A stretch of DNA of 64,000 nt from assembly GCF_010111755.1 (NCBI RefSeq), contig NC_088955.1:186001-250000 (forward strand), written 5' to 3'. The translations under genes were made by a program, and so were the position numbers. Source of the DNA: Nakaseomyces glabratus. Taxonomy: Eukaryota; Ascomycota; Saccharomycetes; Saccharomycetales; Saccharomycetaceae. The notes under the pieces were generated by a model that was not told the origin of the DNA, did not search any database, and saw only the letters and a program-made list of their open reading frames with translations. Of the stretch, positions 50,556 to 60,049 are shown in pieces; positions within the stretch are counted from its first letter, which is position 1, and each line of letters opens with the position of its first letter.

Positions 50556-52193
50556 TTACATGTTATGCATTTTTTCGTTATTGTCTTGTTCGGGATGGCT
50601 TGCTATTATGGATTCACTAGGAACAGAGACTTTATTAGTATGAGATCTTTTCTTTATCGTCATTCTTGCGGGCAGTGCTCTCCCCGTTGTAGAATCTTCG
50701 ATTTCAAATTCCAAGATTTCCTCGTCCACATCGTGTGTCATCTCTTCTGAGGTTCCTCCAAGCTCTTTACAGACTTCTTGACCAACATTTCTTATTGAGA
50801 AAGGATAATCCGATGTCAATGGTATAGCACTGATATTATCTGTTATTGGTAAATCAGCAATAGAAGTGTCGTCCTCTAATTCGTCGTCTGCCTCATCTCG
50901 TTGATCTGGATTTTCACCAGGGTTTAAATTTGTCTGTGATACATTGGCGGAAGATGGTGCTAGAATCTCACCATTTTCATCAAACACAGGCAATCTACAA
51001 ATTGGACATGTTTGTGATCTTTCCATCCAATTTTTTAGACAAGAAAGATGTAAAACATGACCACATGGTAGTTTCTTTGGTTTTTTGCCATCACTTTGAT
51101 GATGGTGAGGGTTCTCTGACACAAGCTCATCCATACAGACAATGCAAACATTGTCGAAGTTAGGATCGTTATTCAAATCGTCACTAGTCATAGTTGGGAG
51201 TTTTGTATCCAGTTGTTTACTATTTTTCCAGATCGCCAACAAGGACTTAGAGTTCATATAAAGGACCCATACGTCGACGAATATGTCCTTCACTAGCATC
51301 AAAGGCAAATTGAGTACCATCGCCATCACTACATGAACCAATGTCTGCAAAAACCTTGTTACAACATCAATCAGTTTCTCATACATGAATTTACCTTCTA
51401 ACCCATTGAATTGGGAGTCACCGTCTTCAGATTCTGTGTCAGCATCTTCAGCAGATATGGAGTTGAATGTAGGGTTATTCTGTGAGAACTTTCTCGACAA
51501 GTGAAATTCGTAAAATTGTAGTCCAGTGTTCAATATCAAGTTAACTAGGTCTATCATCAAGTTTGTGAACTCCATGGCTTGCATGATGTAGATTAATGCT
51601 CTCTGTGTGAGAGGGGAACCTCCGCCGAGGACGATGGAATTGGTGCCAGCCGTGAAGATCGAACTTGCAATGTTGTAAGCCGTGGAGACACAGAACGAAA
51701 TCACGTAAGAGTCAATTACCACAAGCAACAGCAAGTTACAAATGTACCGGTTCACTAGCAAATCCTTCCATCTGGTATCCTCATTGATTCCTTGCAACAA
51801 CAGGTCCAGCCTATCCCTTAAAATCCAATGGAACACCTTCATGTATAGCAACACCAATGCGCATGTGGCCAATGTGAAGAAGTACTTCTCATTGAAAGTG
51901 GAAAACATGAATATAGTGTTTATCACTGCGAAAGGCAATCTCTCGAAGATATGCTCATGTTCTATAATGCGCAGTTCCCCAAACAGCATGCTCGTCAGGA
52001 ACTGCCACAGCAGTGTCGAGTTCAGCAACGTGAACACAGTTATAATCAGTATATTGAACCCTTCAGACAGCTTCAGAGCTATCTGCAAGAAGGACACACT
52101 GCTCTGACAAGCCGATATAACACAGTATATCGTCAGCACATACGTGATGGCAGTAAAAATCAGAAACTCCCGCTTGTGTATAGCCGTCAACAT
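50556..52193 (-). CDS. HRD1: ERAD ubiquitin ligase
   Basis: Membrane E3 and retrotranslocation channel of ER-associated degradation, working with Hrd3, Der1 and Usa1. ATG 52193 gives 545 residues (551 in S. cerevisiae); the frame from 52199 begins with GTG. The N-terminal half has about eight membrane segments with the conserved GELRIIEHEHIFERLPF between them. The RING-H2 domain lies at about 347-407 (CIVCMDEL ... CGHVLHLSCLKNWMERSQTCPICR). A His/Lys insert HHHQSDGKKPKK sits within the RING between the first Cys pairs. The cytosolic tail is acidic and variable. TATATAAG (minus) at 52281-52288 is the likely TATA box. Confidence 0.96.
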   Translation of the reverse strand: MLTAIHKREFLIFTAITYVLTIYCVISACQSSVSFLQIALKLSEGFNILIITVFTLLNSTLLWQFLTSMLFGELRIIEHEHIFERLPFAVINTIFMFSTFNEKYFFTLATCALVLLYMKVFHWILRDRLDLLLQGINEDTRWKDLLVNRYICNLLLLVVIDSYVISFCVSTAYNIASSIFTAGTNSIVLGGGSPLTQRALIYIMQAMEFTNLMIDLVNLILNTGLQFYEFHLSRKFSQNNPTFNSISAEDADTESEDGDSQFNGLEGKFMYEKLIDVVTRFLQTLVHVVMAMVLNLPLMLVKDIFVDVWVLYMNSKSLLAIWKNSKQLDTKLPTMTSDDLNNDPNFDNVCIVCMDELVSENPHHHQSDGKKPKKLPCGHVLHLSCLKNWMERSQTCPICRLPVFDENGEILAPSSANVSQTNLNPGENPDQRDEADDELEDDTSIADLPITDNISAIPLTSDYPFSIRNVGQEVCKELGGTSEEMTHDVDEEILEFEIEDSTTGRALPARMTIKKRSHTNKVSVPSESIIASHPEQDNNEKMHNM

Positions 52194-52737
52194 CTTCACC
52201 TTCGCCTTCTCTTACCATCAGCGTTACTGCTATTCTGGCACTACTACAGAAGAACGACGGAACAGCACTCGCACCCGTCTCTTATATATGGTCCAAGGCA
52301 CCAGGGCTCATAATGGAGTGCCATTTCCTCATTGCTCATTACAAAATATAGGGACATACCCATAGACGACATAGTTAAGAGGTTCTCAACAATGGCATAT
52401 TGTTGAAATCAGTCTAAACATAGGATTACAACAGATATAGTCCTGAGATAGGTGAAGCTGGGCACTGAAGTGCTATGCTGATTTGTACCCCCCCCATCGA
52501 TTTCATTACCAGCTGTAGCTTTCCTTCAAAAGCATTTATGAGATGTCTTATGTTTCAATTTTAAGTTTTAGGTTCATTTTATATTAAAATTATAGAAATA
52601 AAAAAGAGTATACACATTCCATTAATATTACAACTTGTATTTTGTTAGGTTTTTGGGCAGTATTCCGATAGAGTATGACAAATATGTAATTTCCAATAAG
52701 AGAGAGAGAAAAAAAATAGGATCGAAAGCGGAAAAAA
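52194..52737 (-). promoter_or_regulatory. HRD1 promoter / HTZ1 3' spacer
   Basis: 544 bp. TATATAAG (minus strand) at 52281-52288, 88 bp upstream of HRD1. No UPRE was recognised. No gene. Confidence 0.5.
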
Positions 52738-53139
52738 TCAGTTTCTGTTCTTCTTACCCATCTCTACCTTCAACAGCAGAGCCTTGTTGATGTGTGGCAA
52801 CACACCACCGGATGCGATAGTGGCTCTGATCAGAGAATCCAGCTCGTCGTCACCCCTGATCGCAAGTTGCAAATGTCTAGGCGTGATTCTCTTCACCTTC
52901 AGGTCCTTGGCAGCATTACCAGCCAGCTCTAGCACTTCCGCAGTCAGATACTCCAACACCGCAGTCAGATATATAGCAGCCTTAGACCCCACACGCGCCT
53001 TACCGCTGGCGCTCCTCTTCAAATACCTCTTGATTCTTCCCACAGGAAACTGTAACCCAGCCCTCGCAGAACTAGACTGCGCACGCATCCCATCCTTCGC
53101 ACCAGACTTACCTTTACCTCCATGCATCTTACCAGACAT
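52738..53139 (-). CDS. HTZ1: Histone variant H2A.Z
   Basis: Replication-independent H2A variant placed by SWR1 at promoters. 133 residues, the usual length. The N-terminal tail [16 protein letters not shown] has the acetylatable lysines. The core shows [14 protein letters not shown], the histone fold, and the H2A.Z-specific acidic patch region [28 protein letters not shown]. No intron. PAC at 53293-53300 and a TTTTTGA array lie upstream. Confidence 0.98.
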   Translation of the reverse strand: MSGKMHGGKGKSGAKDGMRAQSSSARAGLQFPVGRIKRYLKRSASGKARVGSKAAIYLTAVLEYLTAEVLELAGNAAKDLKVKRITPRHLQLAIRGDDELDSLIRATIASGGVLPHINKALLLKVEMGKKNRN

Positions 53140-53221
53140 TGTGTTTTTACTTGTCTTTTATTTGTAGAGGAAAGTAGCTTGTAGTTTGTAGCTTGTAGAT
53201 ATAGTTATAGTTATTTGTTTT

Positions 53222-53264
53222 GATTTTTGATTTTTGATTTTTGATTTTTGATTTTTTGATTTTT
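53222..53264. repeat. Six tandem GATTTTT units upstream of HTZ1
   Basis: Six heptamers, the fifth with one extra T, starting 83 bp upstream of the HTZ1 ATG. On the HTZ1 sense strand they read AAAAATC, a poly(dA)-like nucleosome-excluding tract. Confidence 0.85.
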
Positions 53265-53292
53265 GGCGAAAGTCAGAATCCCAAAAAGTCGC

Positions 53293-53300
53293 GCGATGAG
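53293..53300 (+). promoter_or_regulatory. PAC element near HTZ1
   Basis: GCGATGAG, 154 bp upstream of the HTZ1 ATG, next to the AT-rich heptamer array. Confidence 0.55.
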
Positions 53301-53425
53301 CACAAAGGGTTTTCTACTGTAAGGCAATGGATCCCCTACAACGCGTTACTACGGGCTTTTCTCTCTTTCTCCTCTCCTTCTCCCCCTTCTCCCTTCCTTC
53401 TACGGCTCTTTCTATACAAAACAAA

Positions 53426-53620
53426 CACGTGATAATATATACATCTATACGTACTTGATCACATGTATTACCCGTTGATAAGTATTTAATACACGTGATA
53501 TACAATTGTACGTGTATCACATGATTGACGTATCAAATGATTACACATACTGATACACGGTACGGCACCTGATATACATATATACGGGTGTACACATACT
53601 GAAGTACGGGATATCACATG
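53426..53620. promoter_or_regulatory. Cluster of five RTCACRTG (Cbf1/Pho4-type) sites
   Basis: CACGTGAT at 53426-53433 and 53492-53499; ATCACATG at 53458-53465, 53516-53523 and 53613-53620. All five fit RTCACRTG on one strand. The two CACGTG cores would also suit Pho4. They lie 287-480 bp from HTZ1 and 390-590 bp from PLB3. Confidence 0.65.
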
Positions 53621-53853
53621 ATTCAGACACACATACACTTACTCGCAATGCTATTTCATGCAAGCGATAATAACAACCCGGTTCAAGAATATCCAGATAG
53701 TACATGCTGGTCTGTATATAGGTTTACTCCTTTTAACTACATAAAACCCCCCTTGAGGCATGGGAAATCATTATCTTTGGGAGTTTTCGAGTCCTTTGTG
53801 CGGGCTTCTCTGTGGGGATCAACCTCTTTTTTGGCAAAAAAATCACAAAACTC

Positions 53854-53882
53854 GATGTGATGTGATGTGATGTGATGTGATG
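53854..53882. repeat. Pentamer array (GATGT)5
   Basis: Five perfect GATGT units plus GATG, about 130 bp upstream of the PLB3 ATG. Confidence 0.9.
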
Positions 53883-54012
53883 ATCGCAACTGAAAAAAAA
53901 TACAAAATAAAATAAAAAAAAAAATGGCTCAGCGATGATCCAAATTATATAAAGAGCTGTATATAACAAATATTTCTAACTCAAAGGAAAACGATCATCC
54001 GCTCTGACAAAC

Positions 54013-56127
54013 ATGCTTCCGTCTCTCTTCTTGGTGCTGGTGCTGGTGCTGTGCTCGGGATCGAGCGGGTACTCCGTCGCTGATCAGTACGCCCCGAAGC
54101 TGGCGTACTGCCCCAGCGATGATATAAACCTGGTGCGAGAGGCCTCAGGGCTGTCCCAGAACGAGACTCAGTGGCTGCAAAGAAGAGACGTGCGCACAAA
54201 GGAAGCGCTGCATAACTTCTTGCAGCGCGCCACGTCCTCTTCGCAAAACTTCACGCAGCTGTTCCATCGCATATTCGACGCCGGGATGGTGCCGAGGATA
54301 GGGATCGCAGTGTCCGGCGGTGGCTACAGGTCGATGCTTACCGGTGCAGGTATACTGTCTGCATTCGACAACAGGACGCGCGGCGCCATGGATCACGGTC
54401 TCGGGGGCATTCTGCAGAGCACCACATACATGACAGGCTGCTCGGGCGGTAACTGGCTGGTCGCCTCGTTGTCCTGGAATAACTGGACCTCGGTACAGGA
54501 TATCCTGGACATGAACTACGACCGCAAGACGGCTAGGAAACAGGGCAAAATCACTAAGGACCCTATATGGGACCTGAGCGACTCGATCGTGTCCCCAGGC
54601 GGTCTCAACATCATCAAGACCGCTCGTAGATGGGACCACATCACCAATGCAGTGAAGGCTAAACAGGAGGCCGGCTTCAACACATCGCTGGCAGACGTAT
54701 GGGGCAGGGCCCTATCTTACAAGTTCTTCCCTACTTTGGAGAGAGGTGGTATTGATTACACTTGGTCCTCTCTGAGAGACTCTCCTATCTTCCAAGCAGG
54801 TGACATGCCTCTACCGATCACAGTGGCCGACGGCCGTTACCCAGGCTCCAACGCTATCGCACTGAACGCTACCGTCTTCGAGTTCAACCCATTCGAAATG
54901 GGCTCGTGGGATCCCTCACTAAACGCATTCACAGACGTCAAATACCTGGGGACAAATGTCACGAACGGTAAGCCAGTGGCTCACACGGCCAAAAAATGTA
55001 TCGAAGGTTTTGATAATACAGCATTCATCATGGGTACATCATCAAATTTGTTCAACCAATTTTTACTAAGAATCAACTCCACACATTTACCTAATTTCGT
55101 CACCAAATGGGCAACAAACCTTCTAAAAAGTTGGGCTCATGAGTTCAACGACGTAGCAGTCTATAACCCCAACCCTTTCAAAGATACACGCTACGTGATG
55201 GAGAACTTCAGTACTAGTATCGTTGACAGCGAACACCTTTACTTGGTCGACGGTGGTGAAGATGATGAGAATGTTCCATTAATCCCGTTATTGCAAAGAG
55301 ACCGTGACTTGGATATTATCTTTGCTATTGATAATTCGGCAGATAACAAGCTGCAATGGCCTGATGGATCTTCTCTTGTTCACACATATGAAAGACAATT
55401 CGTTCTGCAAGGACAGAAAATCGCATTCCCACATATCCCCGATACCAATACTTTCATCAATCTCGGTTTAAATAAGAGACCAACGTTCTTTGGTTGCAAT
55501 GCTACCAATATGACAAGCTTAAAATATATACCACCATTGGTTGTGTACTACCCAAACTCTGAATACTCCTTCAACAGCAATCAAAGTGCCTTTAAGCTCT
55601 CCTATTCTAGGGACCAAATGGCTAATATGATATCGAATGGGTTTGAGATAGCCACTAGGAATAATTTTACCGACGACCCAGAGTTCATAGGGTGCATAGC
55701 ATGTGCCATCATGAAAAGAAAACAAGAAGCACTTGATCTAGAACTGCCATCAGAGTGTGAAAGGTGCTTAGCCAGGTATTGTTGGGACGGTACTGTGGAT
55801 GACACACCACTAGATGAATTGAAACAAGATGTTCATCATTCCTTCATCAACCCAGAGGAGGATAAAGATGGTGATGGTATTGACGACTACTCAGATGAAG
55901 ATTTTACAGACGATGACGTAGATGACTATCACTTCTTTCACTATTCAAATGTAGACGAGATTCACCATGCGGCAACATATACCGGCAAGCTTTTACCGAC
56001 AGGAGCAATTGATAAAGGCTCAAACAAACCCTTGATAAATTTATCTTCGAAGCTAGGTATTCCTGCAACTTCCATTGCATATGCGATAGTGACATTCATT
56101 TGCACTTTATCCGCATCTTTATTATAG
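54013..56127 (+). CDS. PLB3: Phospholipase B / lysophospholipase, GPI-anchored
   Basis: Cell-surface enzyme removing acyl chains from phospholipids, in S. cerevisiae preferring phosphatidylinositol. 704 residues: signal peptide [19 protein letters not shown]; catalytic features of the cPLA2-like fold are Arg106 in [12 protein letters not shown], nucleophile Ser144 in TGCSGGNW and Asp413 in [13 protein letters not shown]. Many N-glycosylation sites. An acidic stalk ([23 protein letters not shown]) precedes a hydrophobic GPI signal ([18 protein letters not shown]). Base composition shifts inside the gene: GC-rich codons to about 54,970, AT-rich after. Neighbours HTZ1 and RCL1 support PLB3. Confidence 0.95.
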   Translation: MLPSLFLVLVLVLCSGSSGYSVADQYAPKLAYCPSDDINLVREASGLSQNETQWLQRRDVRTKEALHNFLQRATSSSQNFTQLFHRIFDAGMVPRIGIAVSGGGYRSMLTGAGILSAFDNRTRGAMDHGLGGILQSTTYMTGCSGGNWLVASLSWNNWTSVQDILDMNYDRKTARKQGKITKDPIWDLSDSIVSPGGLNIIKTARRWDHITNAVKAKQEAGFNTSLADVWGRALSYKFFPTLERGGIDYTWSSLRDSPIFQAGDMPLPITVADGRYPGSNAIALNATVFEFNPFEMGSWDPSLNAFTDVKYLGTNVTNGKPVAHTAKKCIEGFDNTAFIMGTSSNLFNQFLLRINSTHLPNFVTKWATNLLKSWAHEFNDVAVYNPNPFKDTRYVMENFSTSIVDSEHLYLVDGGEDDENVPLIPLLQRDRDLDIIFAIDNSADNKLQWPDGSSLVHTYERQFVLQGQKIAFPHIPDTNTFINLGLNKRPTFFGCNATNMTSLKYIPPLVVYYPNSEYSFNSNQSAFKLSYSRDQMANMISNGFEIATRNNFTDDPEFIGCIACAIMKRKQEALDLELPSECERCLARYCWDGTVDDTPLDELKQDVHHSFINPEEDKDGDGIDDYSDEDFTDDDVDDYHFFHYSNVDEIHHAATYTGKLLPTGAIDKGSNKPLINLSSKLGIPATSIAYAIVTFICTLSASLL

Positions 56128-56645
56128 AAGGAATTATTACTTGCTTTCTACTATGAGGATTTATTTGTGGTTGAAGGCTTTCCCTTTTTTATAGACATTC
56201 TGTAACTGGTTGATAACTGAAACATTTTGGAAAGTCAACTCCCCCCCCCCCCTCCCGTAGGCATATATCATGTATAGACTATATTATATCGAACTTCATT
56301 CGATTCTTCTCAAAGAATTATTTACCTCTGCCTACTCTGGTATTCATTCAATAACTATGACTTGAATCAACTACCAGGCTATATTTTGCTCAACTCAAGT
56401 AATTTTCACAGACAAGTCCGTACAGCTTTCATTTGTAAGGTGAAAATTTTGAAAAATTTTGAAAAAAATTTTGAGATGCTCATCGCAAAATTCGAATGCA
56501 TAGTATAGAATAATTGTATGAATTGATCATCTATAGTCAGGAGAGGAACGTCTTATTCAAAAATTTTCAAACCCATATTGTCAGGAGATTATTCTATTAG
56601 AACTAGAAAGGCAAGTAATCTTTTCAGTTTTTACCAAGTGAAACA
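56128..56645 (+). promoter_or_regulatory. PLB3-RCL1 spacer with RRPE and PAC
   Basis: RRPE-like TGAAAATTTT (56441-56450), TGAAAAATTTT (56450-56460) and TGAAAAAAATTTT (56460-56472), then PAC GCTCATCGC at 56478-56486, 160 bp upstream of the RCL1 ATG. This is the standard ribosome-biogenesis module. A run of 12 C lies at 56241-56252 in the PLB3 3' region. Confidence 0.75.
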
Positions 56646-57740
56646 ATGTCGTCCCAATATGTGGTTTTCCAGGGACCTGAGAATTTTAGACATAGGATTA
56701 TCTTTGCAACTTTATCAGGTAAGCCAATTAAAATAGAGAAGATACGTTCCCAGGATTTGAATCCCGGTTTGAGGGACCATGAAGTGTCATTTTTAAGACT
56801 TATGGAAGCTGTGACCAATGGTAGTGTTATAGAAATATCATATACTGGTACTACTGTCATCTATAGACCTGGTATTATCATTGGTGGCCCTTATACACAT
56901 ACATGCCCTCCATCTAAGCCAGTAGGATATTTTGTGGAGCCCATGCTATATTTGGCGCCATTTTCAAAGAAGAAGTTTTCCATAGTATTCAAAGGTATCA
57001 CCGCCTCACATAACGATGCTGGTATAGAGGCTATAAAATGGGGTTTAATGCCTGTCATGGAAAAGTTTGGTGTGAGAGAATGTGCGTTACATACACTGAA
57101 ACGTGGGTCTCCACCACAAGGTGGTGGTGAGGTTCACTTAGTTGTAGATTCTCTAATTGCCCAGCCGATAACAATGCATGAGTTAGACAGACCAGTGATA
57201 TCATCTATAAGAGGTGTTGCATATTCTACGCGTGTGAGTCCGTCGATGGTAAATAGAATGATAGATGGTGCTAAACAAGTCTTGAAAAATGTTAAATGTG
57301 AAGTTAACATCACCGCAGATGTCTGGAGAGGAGAAAACTCTGGTAAAAGTCCAGGTTGGGGTATTACAATTGTAGCTGAGACAAAAAAGAAGGGCTGGTG
57401 TTACTTTGCTGAAGAAATAGGTGGCTCTGGTGATATACCAGAAGAGATAGGTTCTAAGGTAGCCTACAAACTTATAGAAGAGATATCAAAGAGTGCCGCA
57501 GTTGACAGAAATCAACTACCACTTGCTATAACGTATATGGTCATTGGAAAAGAAGATATTGGCAGACTTAGAATAACAAGAGAACAGGTGGACGAAAGAT
57601 TTATCCAAATGCTTCGAGATATTAAAAAAATATTTGGTACCGAAGTATTTTTGAAACCAGTAGATGACATCGGAAGCGACGATTTTATTGCTACAGTTAA
57701 AGGTATCGGTTTCACCAACACAAATAAGAAAATTGCATGA
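56646..57740 (+). CDS. RCL1: 18S rRNA processing cyclase-like protein
   Basis: Rcl1, a nucleolar protein of the RNA 3'-terminal cyclase fold, which recruits Bms1 to the small-subunit processome at the A2 cleavage step. 364 residues (367 in S. cerevisiae). Family blocks seen: FRHRIIFATLSGKPIKIEKIR at the N-terminus (20 residues from 15), KFGVRECALHTLKRGSPPQGGGEV in the middle and SPGWGITIVAETKKG later. The cyclase catalytic His is not evident, as expected for the non-catalytic Rcl1 branch. PAC+RRPE upstream. Confidence 0.96.
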   Translation: MSSQYVVFQGPENFRHRIIFATLSGKPIKIEKIRSQDLNPGLRDHEVSFLRLMEAVTNGSVIEISYTGTTVIYRPGIIIGGPYTHTCPPSKPVGYFVEPMLYLAPFSKKKFSIVFKGITASHNDAGIEAIKWGLMPVMEKFGVRECALHTLKRGSPPQGGGEVHLVVDSLIAQPITMHELDRPVISSIRGVAYSTRVSPSMVNRMIDGAKQVLKNVKCEVNITADVWRGENSGKSPGWGITIVAETKKKGWCYFAEEIGGSGDIPEEIGSKVAYKLIEEISKSAAVDRNQLPLAITYMVIGKEDIGRLRITREQVDERFIQMLRDIKKIFGTEVFLKPVDDIGSDDFIATVKGIGFTNTNKKIA

Positions 57741-57906
57741 ACAGATTTCACTAAATAGCATAGAATATATATCATTATTTAACTTCACATTAATACACCA
57801 AATTTATAAAGATCTTCATGAGCTTTCAAAACATCGGAACGATTGAATGAATGTATAAAAATCATTCATGCCTGGATCAAGTTTTGCGCAAAACTGTGGT
57901 TAGTCA

Positions 57907-58680
57907 TTAATCATTAAAGTCTAAATTTACCCAACTGGGCCAAGCCAACTCTTTTCGCAGAAAATCTTTCAATTTCTGAACTATAAACTCTTCAAGCTGA
58001 CCGACACTACGTAGCGTTGAGCCATCATCTTTGAATCTATCTCCAATCTCGGTTTCTATTTTCATACTTCTAATGATGGAAATTCTTTCCAATGGTTTGT
58101 TTGCCAAAAGTACAGGTCCATTAGGATCAAGAACACAATCCACATCATCTAGAACCGGGTCACTGACATCGCACAACATGGATATGAACACTTGTTTAGC
58201 TAGGTACGATACCAGACAAAGCGAGTGAAGACCAATGTTACTTATACTAATTTTTAAGGGCAATGTCATGAACCTTTCAACAGGGTAGTTTAGCACCAAC
58301 TCTGCCGTCAAAGTGAGCGACATATCACCTTTATATTCAAATTCGATCAGAAATTGGGTATCTGTTTCTTTCTTTTCTACTACCGCCTCTTCTCCACTTT
58401 CACCGACGTTTTGACCATCTCTTCCGTGCATTTCTGATGATGTCTCATTATCTTCTTCATATTCCTCATTTACAGCGTCATAAAAATCCTGAAGCGGACT
58501 TGATATTTCCCGGAGTGTAATATTGGGTGCTATCTTACCAAAACCAAAATCTACTAGCTCAATTGCCCTTACGTAACTCGGTAACTCAAGTTCTTGGAAG
58601 TACCCGTTCAATCCTTCCCTAATATTGCTTGTCAGATCACTGTCTGATGAAAGCTTCTCCCAATTAATCTCAAAAGACAT
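57907..58680 (-). CDS. MDM12: ERMES subunit, mitochondrial inheritance protein
   Basis: Cytosolic SMP-domain subunit of the ER-mitochondria encounter structure, linking Mmm1 and Mdm10/Mdm34 for lipid exchange. 257 residues. N-terminal MSFEINWEKL is highly conserved. SMP domain spans the protein, interrupted by an acidic insert (about 70-105, EEYEEDNETSSE). The ending ELAWPSWVNLDF matches the family. Convergent with RCL1, 166 bp apart, and divergent from COQ10. Confidence 0.95.
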   Translation of the reverse strand: MSFEINWEKLSSDSDLTSNIREGLNGYFQELELPSYVRAIELVDFGFGKIAPNITLREISSPLQDFYDAVNEEYEEDNETSSEMHGRDGQNVGESGEEAVVEKKETDTQFLIEFEYKGDMSLTLTAELVLNYPVERFMTLPLKISISNIGLHSLCLVSYLAKQVFISMLCDVSDPVLDDVDCVLDPNGPVLLANKPLERISIIRSMKIETEIGDRFKDDGSTLRSVGQLEEFIVQKLKDFLRKELAWPSWVNLDFND

Positions 58681-59010
58681 CCTTCAGAAAGCCAAAGTTC
58701 ACTTACTGTTCGGGCAGCAAAACAATAGTTTTGAACTTACACTATAAATAATTATTGATACTGTTTCTTGAGTTGTTTAATCTATGCTGTAAACCATTTT
58801 TAATTAATGATCTTGTATGTTCTCACTTCCATGCTCATCTCTTCAATTTGAAAAAGTAAGTGGAATTTGGATGATTTCAAGCTTCTACAAAGCTGAGGCA
58901 ATGACTATCGACTTTATATGCAATGGTCCTTCATTAATCAAGCTGACTATAGCCTAATATAACTCCATTTTGAATAATACATAACATCAGATTGCTAAGT
59001 TGGAGGGACA
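58681..59010. promoter_or_regulatory. Divergent MDM12/COQ10 spacer
   Basis: 330 bp, AT-rich. No distinctive motif recognised. Confidence 0.45.
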
Positions 59011-59598
59011 ATGTCTTACGTGGGGGTACGATGTCTTAACCGGTCGCTATTAAGACCATTTGGAACAAGGGGATTTTTTGATCAATTGAACCCTTTCCAT
59101 GAAATAAAAACTCAAAAATATGTACTGCCGAAGATAATCCAAGGTACACCATCACAAGTATATGATGTCGTCTCTGAAGTGTCAAAATATCATGAGTTCA
59201 TACCATATTGCGAAGACTCCTTTGTAAACGAGCGCGATGACTCCAATAAACCTAAAGTGGCAGGTTTGAGAGTTGGTTTCAAACAATATGATGAAAGATT
59301 TGTATGTGATGTTGATTGCAAGTCTAAGGTGAGTGGTAAGGAGGTTTACGTTGTGCGAGCAGAGTCACTTTCACACAATTTGTTTGATATTTTATCCTCG
59401 CAATGGACAATAAGCACGCACCCGACTAGAAAGGATGCCTCTACAGTTGAGTTATTACTAAAATTTAAATTTAAATCACGGTTATACAATAGTATATCTT
59501 CGATATTTGCAAAAAGTGTAACCGAACTAGTCATGGATGCCTTTGCTAGGAGAGTTTATCACTTAAAGAAAGCCGCAGTACTCGAAAACCCACAATGA
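59011..59598 (+). CDS. COQ10: Coenzyme Q-binding protein
   Basis: START-fold mitochondrial inner-membrane protein that binds ubiquinone and supports its use in respiration. 195 residues. The basic N-terminus MSYVGVRCLNRSLLRPFGTR fits a mitochondrial presequence. The domain carries KIIQGTPSQVYDVVSEVSKYHEFIPYCEDS, the family opening (about 45-74), and FKFKSRLYNSISSIF near the end. Tight position between MDM12 and CSI2 equals YOL008W. Confidence 0.95.
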   Translation: MSYVGVRCLNRSLLRPFGTRGFFDQLNPFHEIKTQKYVLPKIIQGTPSQVYDVVSEVSKYHEFIPYCEDSFVNERDDSNKPKVAGLRVGFKQYDERFVCDVDCKSKVSGKEVYVVRAESLSHNLFDILSSQWTISTHPTRKDASTVELLLKFKFKSRLYNSISSIFAKSVTELVMDAFARRVYHLKKAAVLENPQ

Positions 59599-60049
59599 CG
59601 ATCTTTATGGATACTTGTGAAATTTGAACATAAAGTAGAAACTGTACCTGTACATAATTCGGAATTTATCCTTTAAATTATTTGTTAAACTCTAATGTAC
59701 ATAGTTATATATAAATAGTAAAAATATCAAATCTTGACTTGATCGGAAATGACTTTTGCTTATTGATTTTCCTTCAAATTGATCTATAAGAGGATAACCA
59801 TATCCTTAGTGATTTTATATTATTATTTTTTATGGGGAAGGGTCATTAGTGTATACTCGCTATACCTTTAATTTGTATGTGTTTCACTACTACAACAGCA
59901 TATTTCATGACTGTGAGCACCTTATCAAATTTTAAGTATAAATGTATCCTTTAGAAGTTGCTCTTTAAAGAACATATGCAAAATAAGTGTATTAGAATGT
60001 TGAAAAAAGAAATAAAAATGATTTTAATGCCTGTTGAGAAATGCAGTGA
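59599..60049. other. Convergent COQ10/CSI2 3' spacer
   Basis: 451 bp of AT-rich DNA between stop codons. Nothing is seen in it beyond likely 3' UTRs. Confidence 0.5.

Larger units (their letters stand above)
53140..54012. promoter_or_regulatory. Divergent HTZ1/PLB3 promoter region with repeats and E-box cluster
   Basis: 873 bp. From left: six GATTTTT units (53222-53264), PAC (53293-53300), five RTCACRTG sites (53426-53620) and a (GATGT)5 array (53854-53878). No gene is supported. Confidence 0.6.

Noticed and set aside
53426..53620. Point centromere suggested by RTCACRTG (CDEI)
   Set aside because: No CDEIII core (TTCCGAAA) and no 75-90 bp nearly pure AT element beside the octamers.
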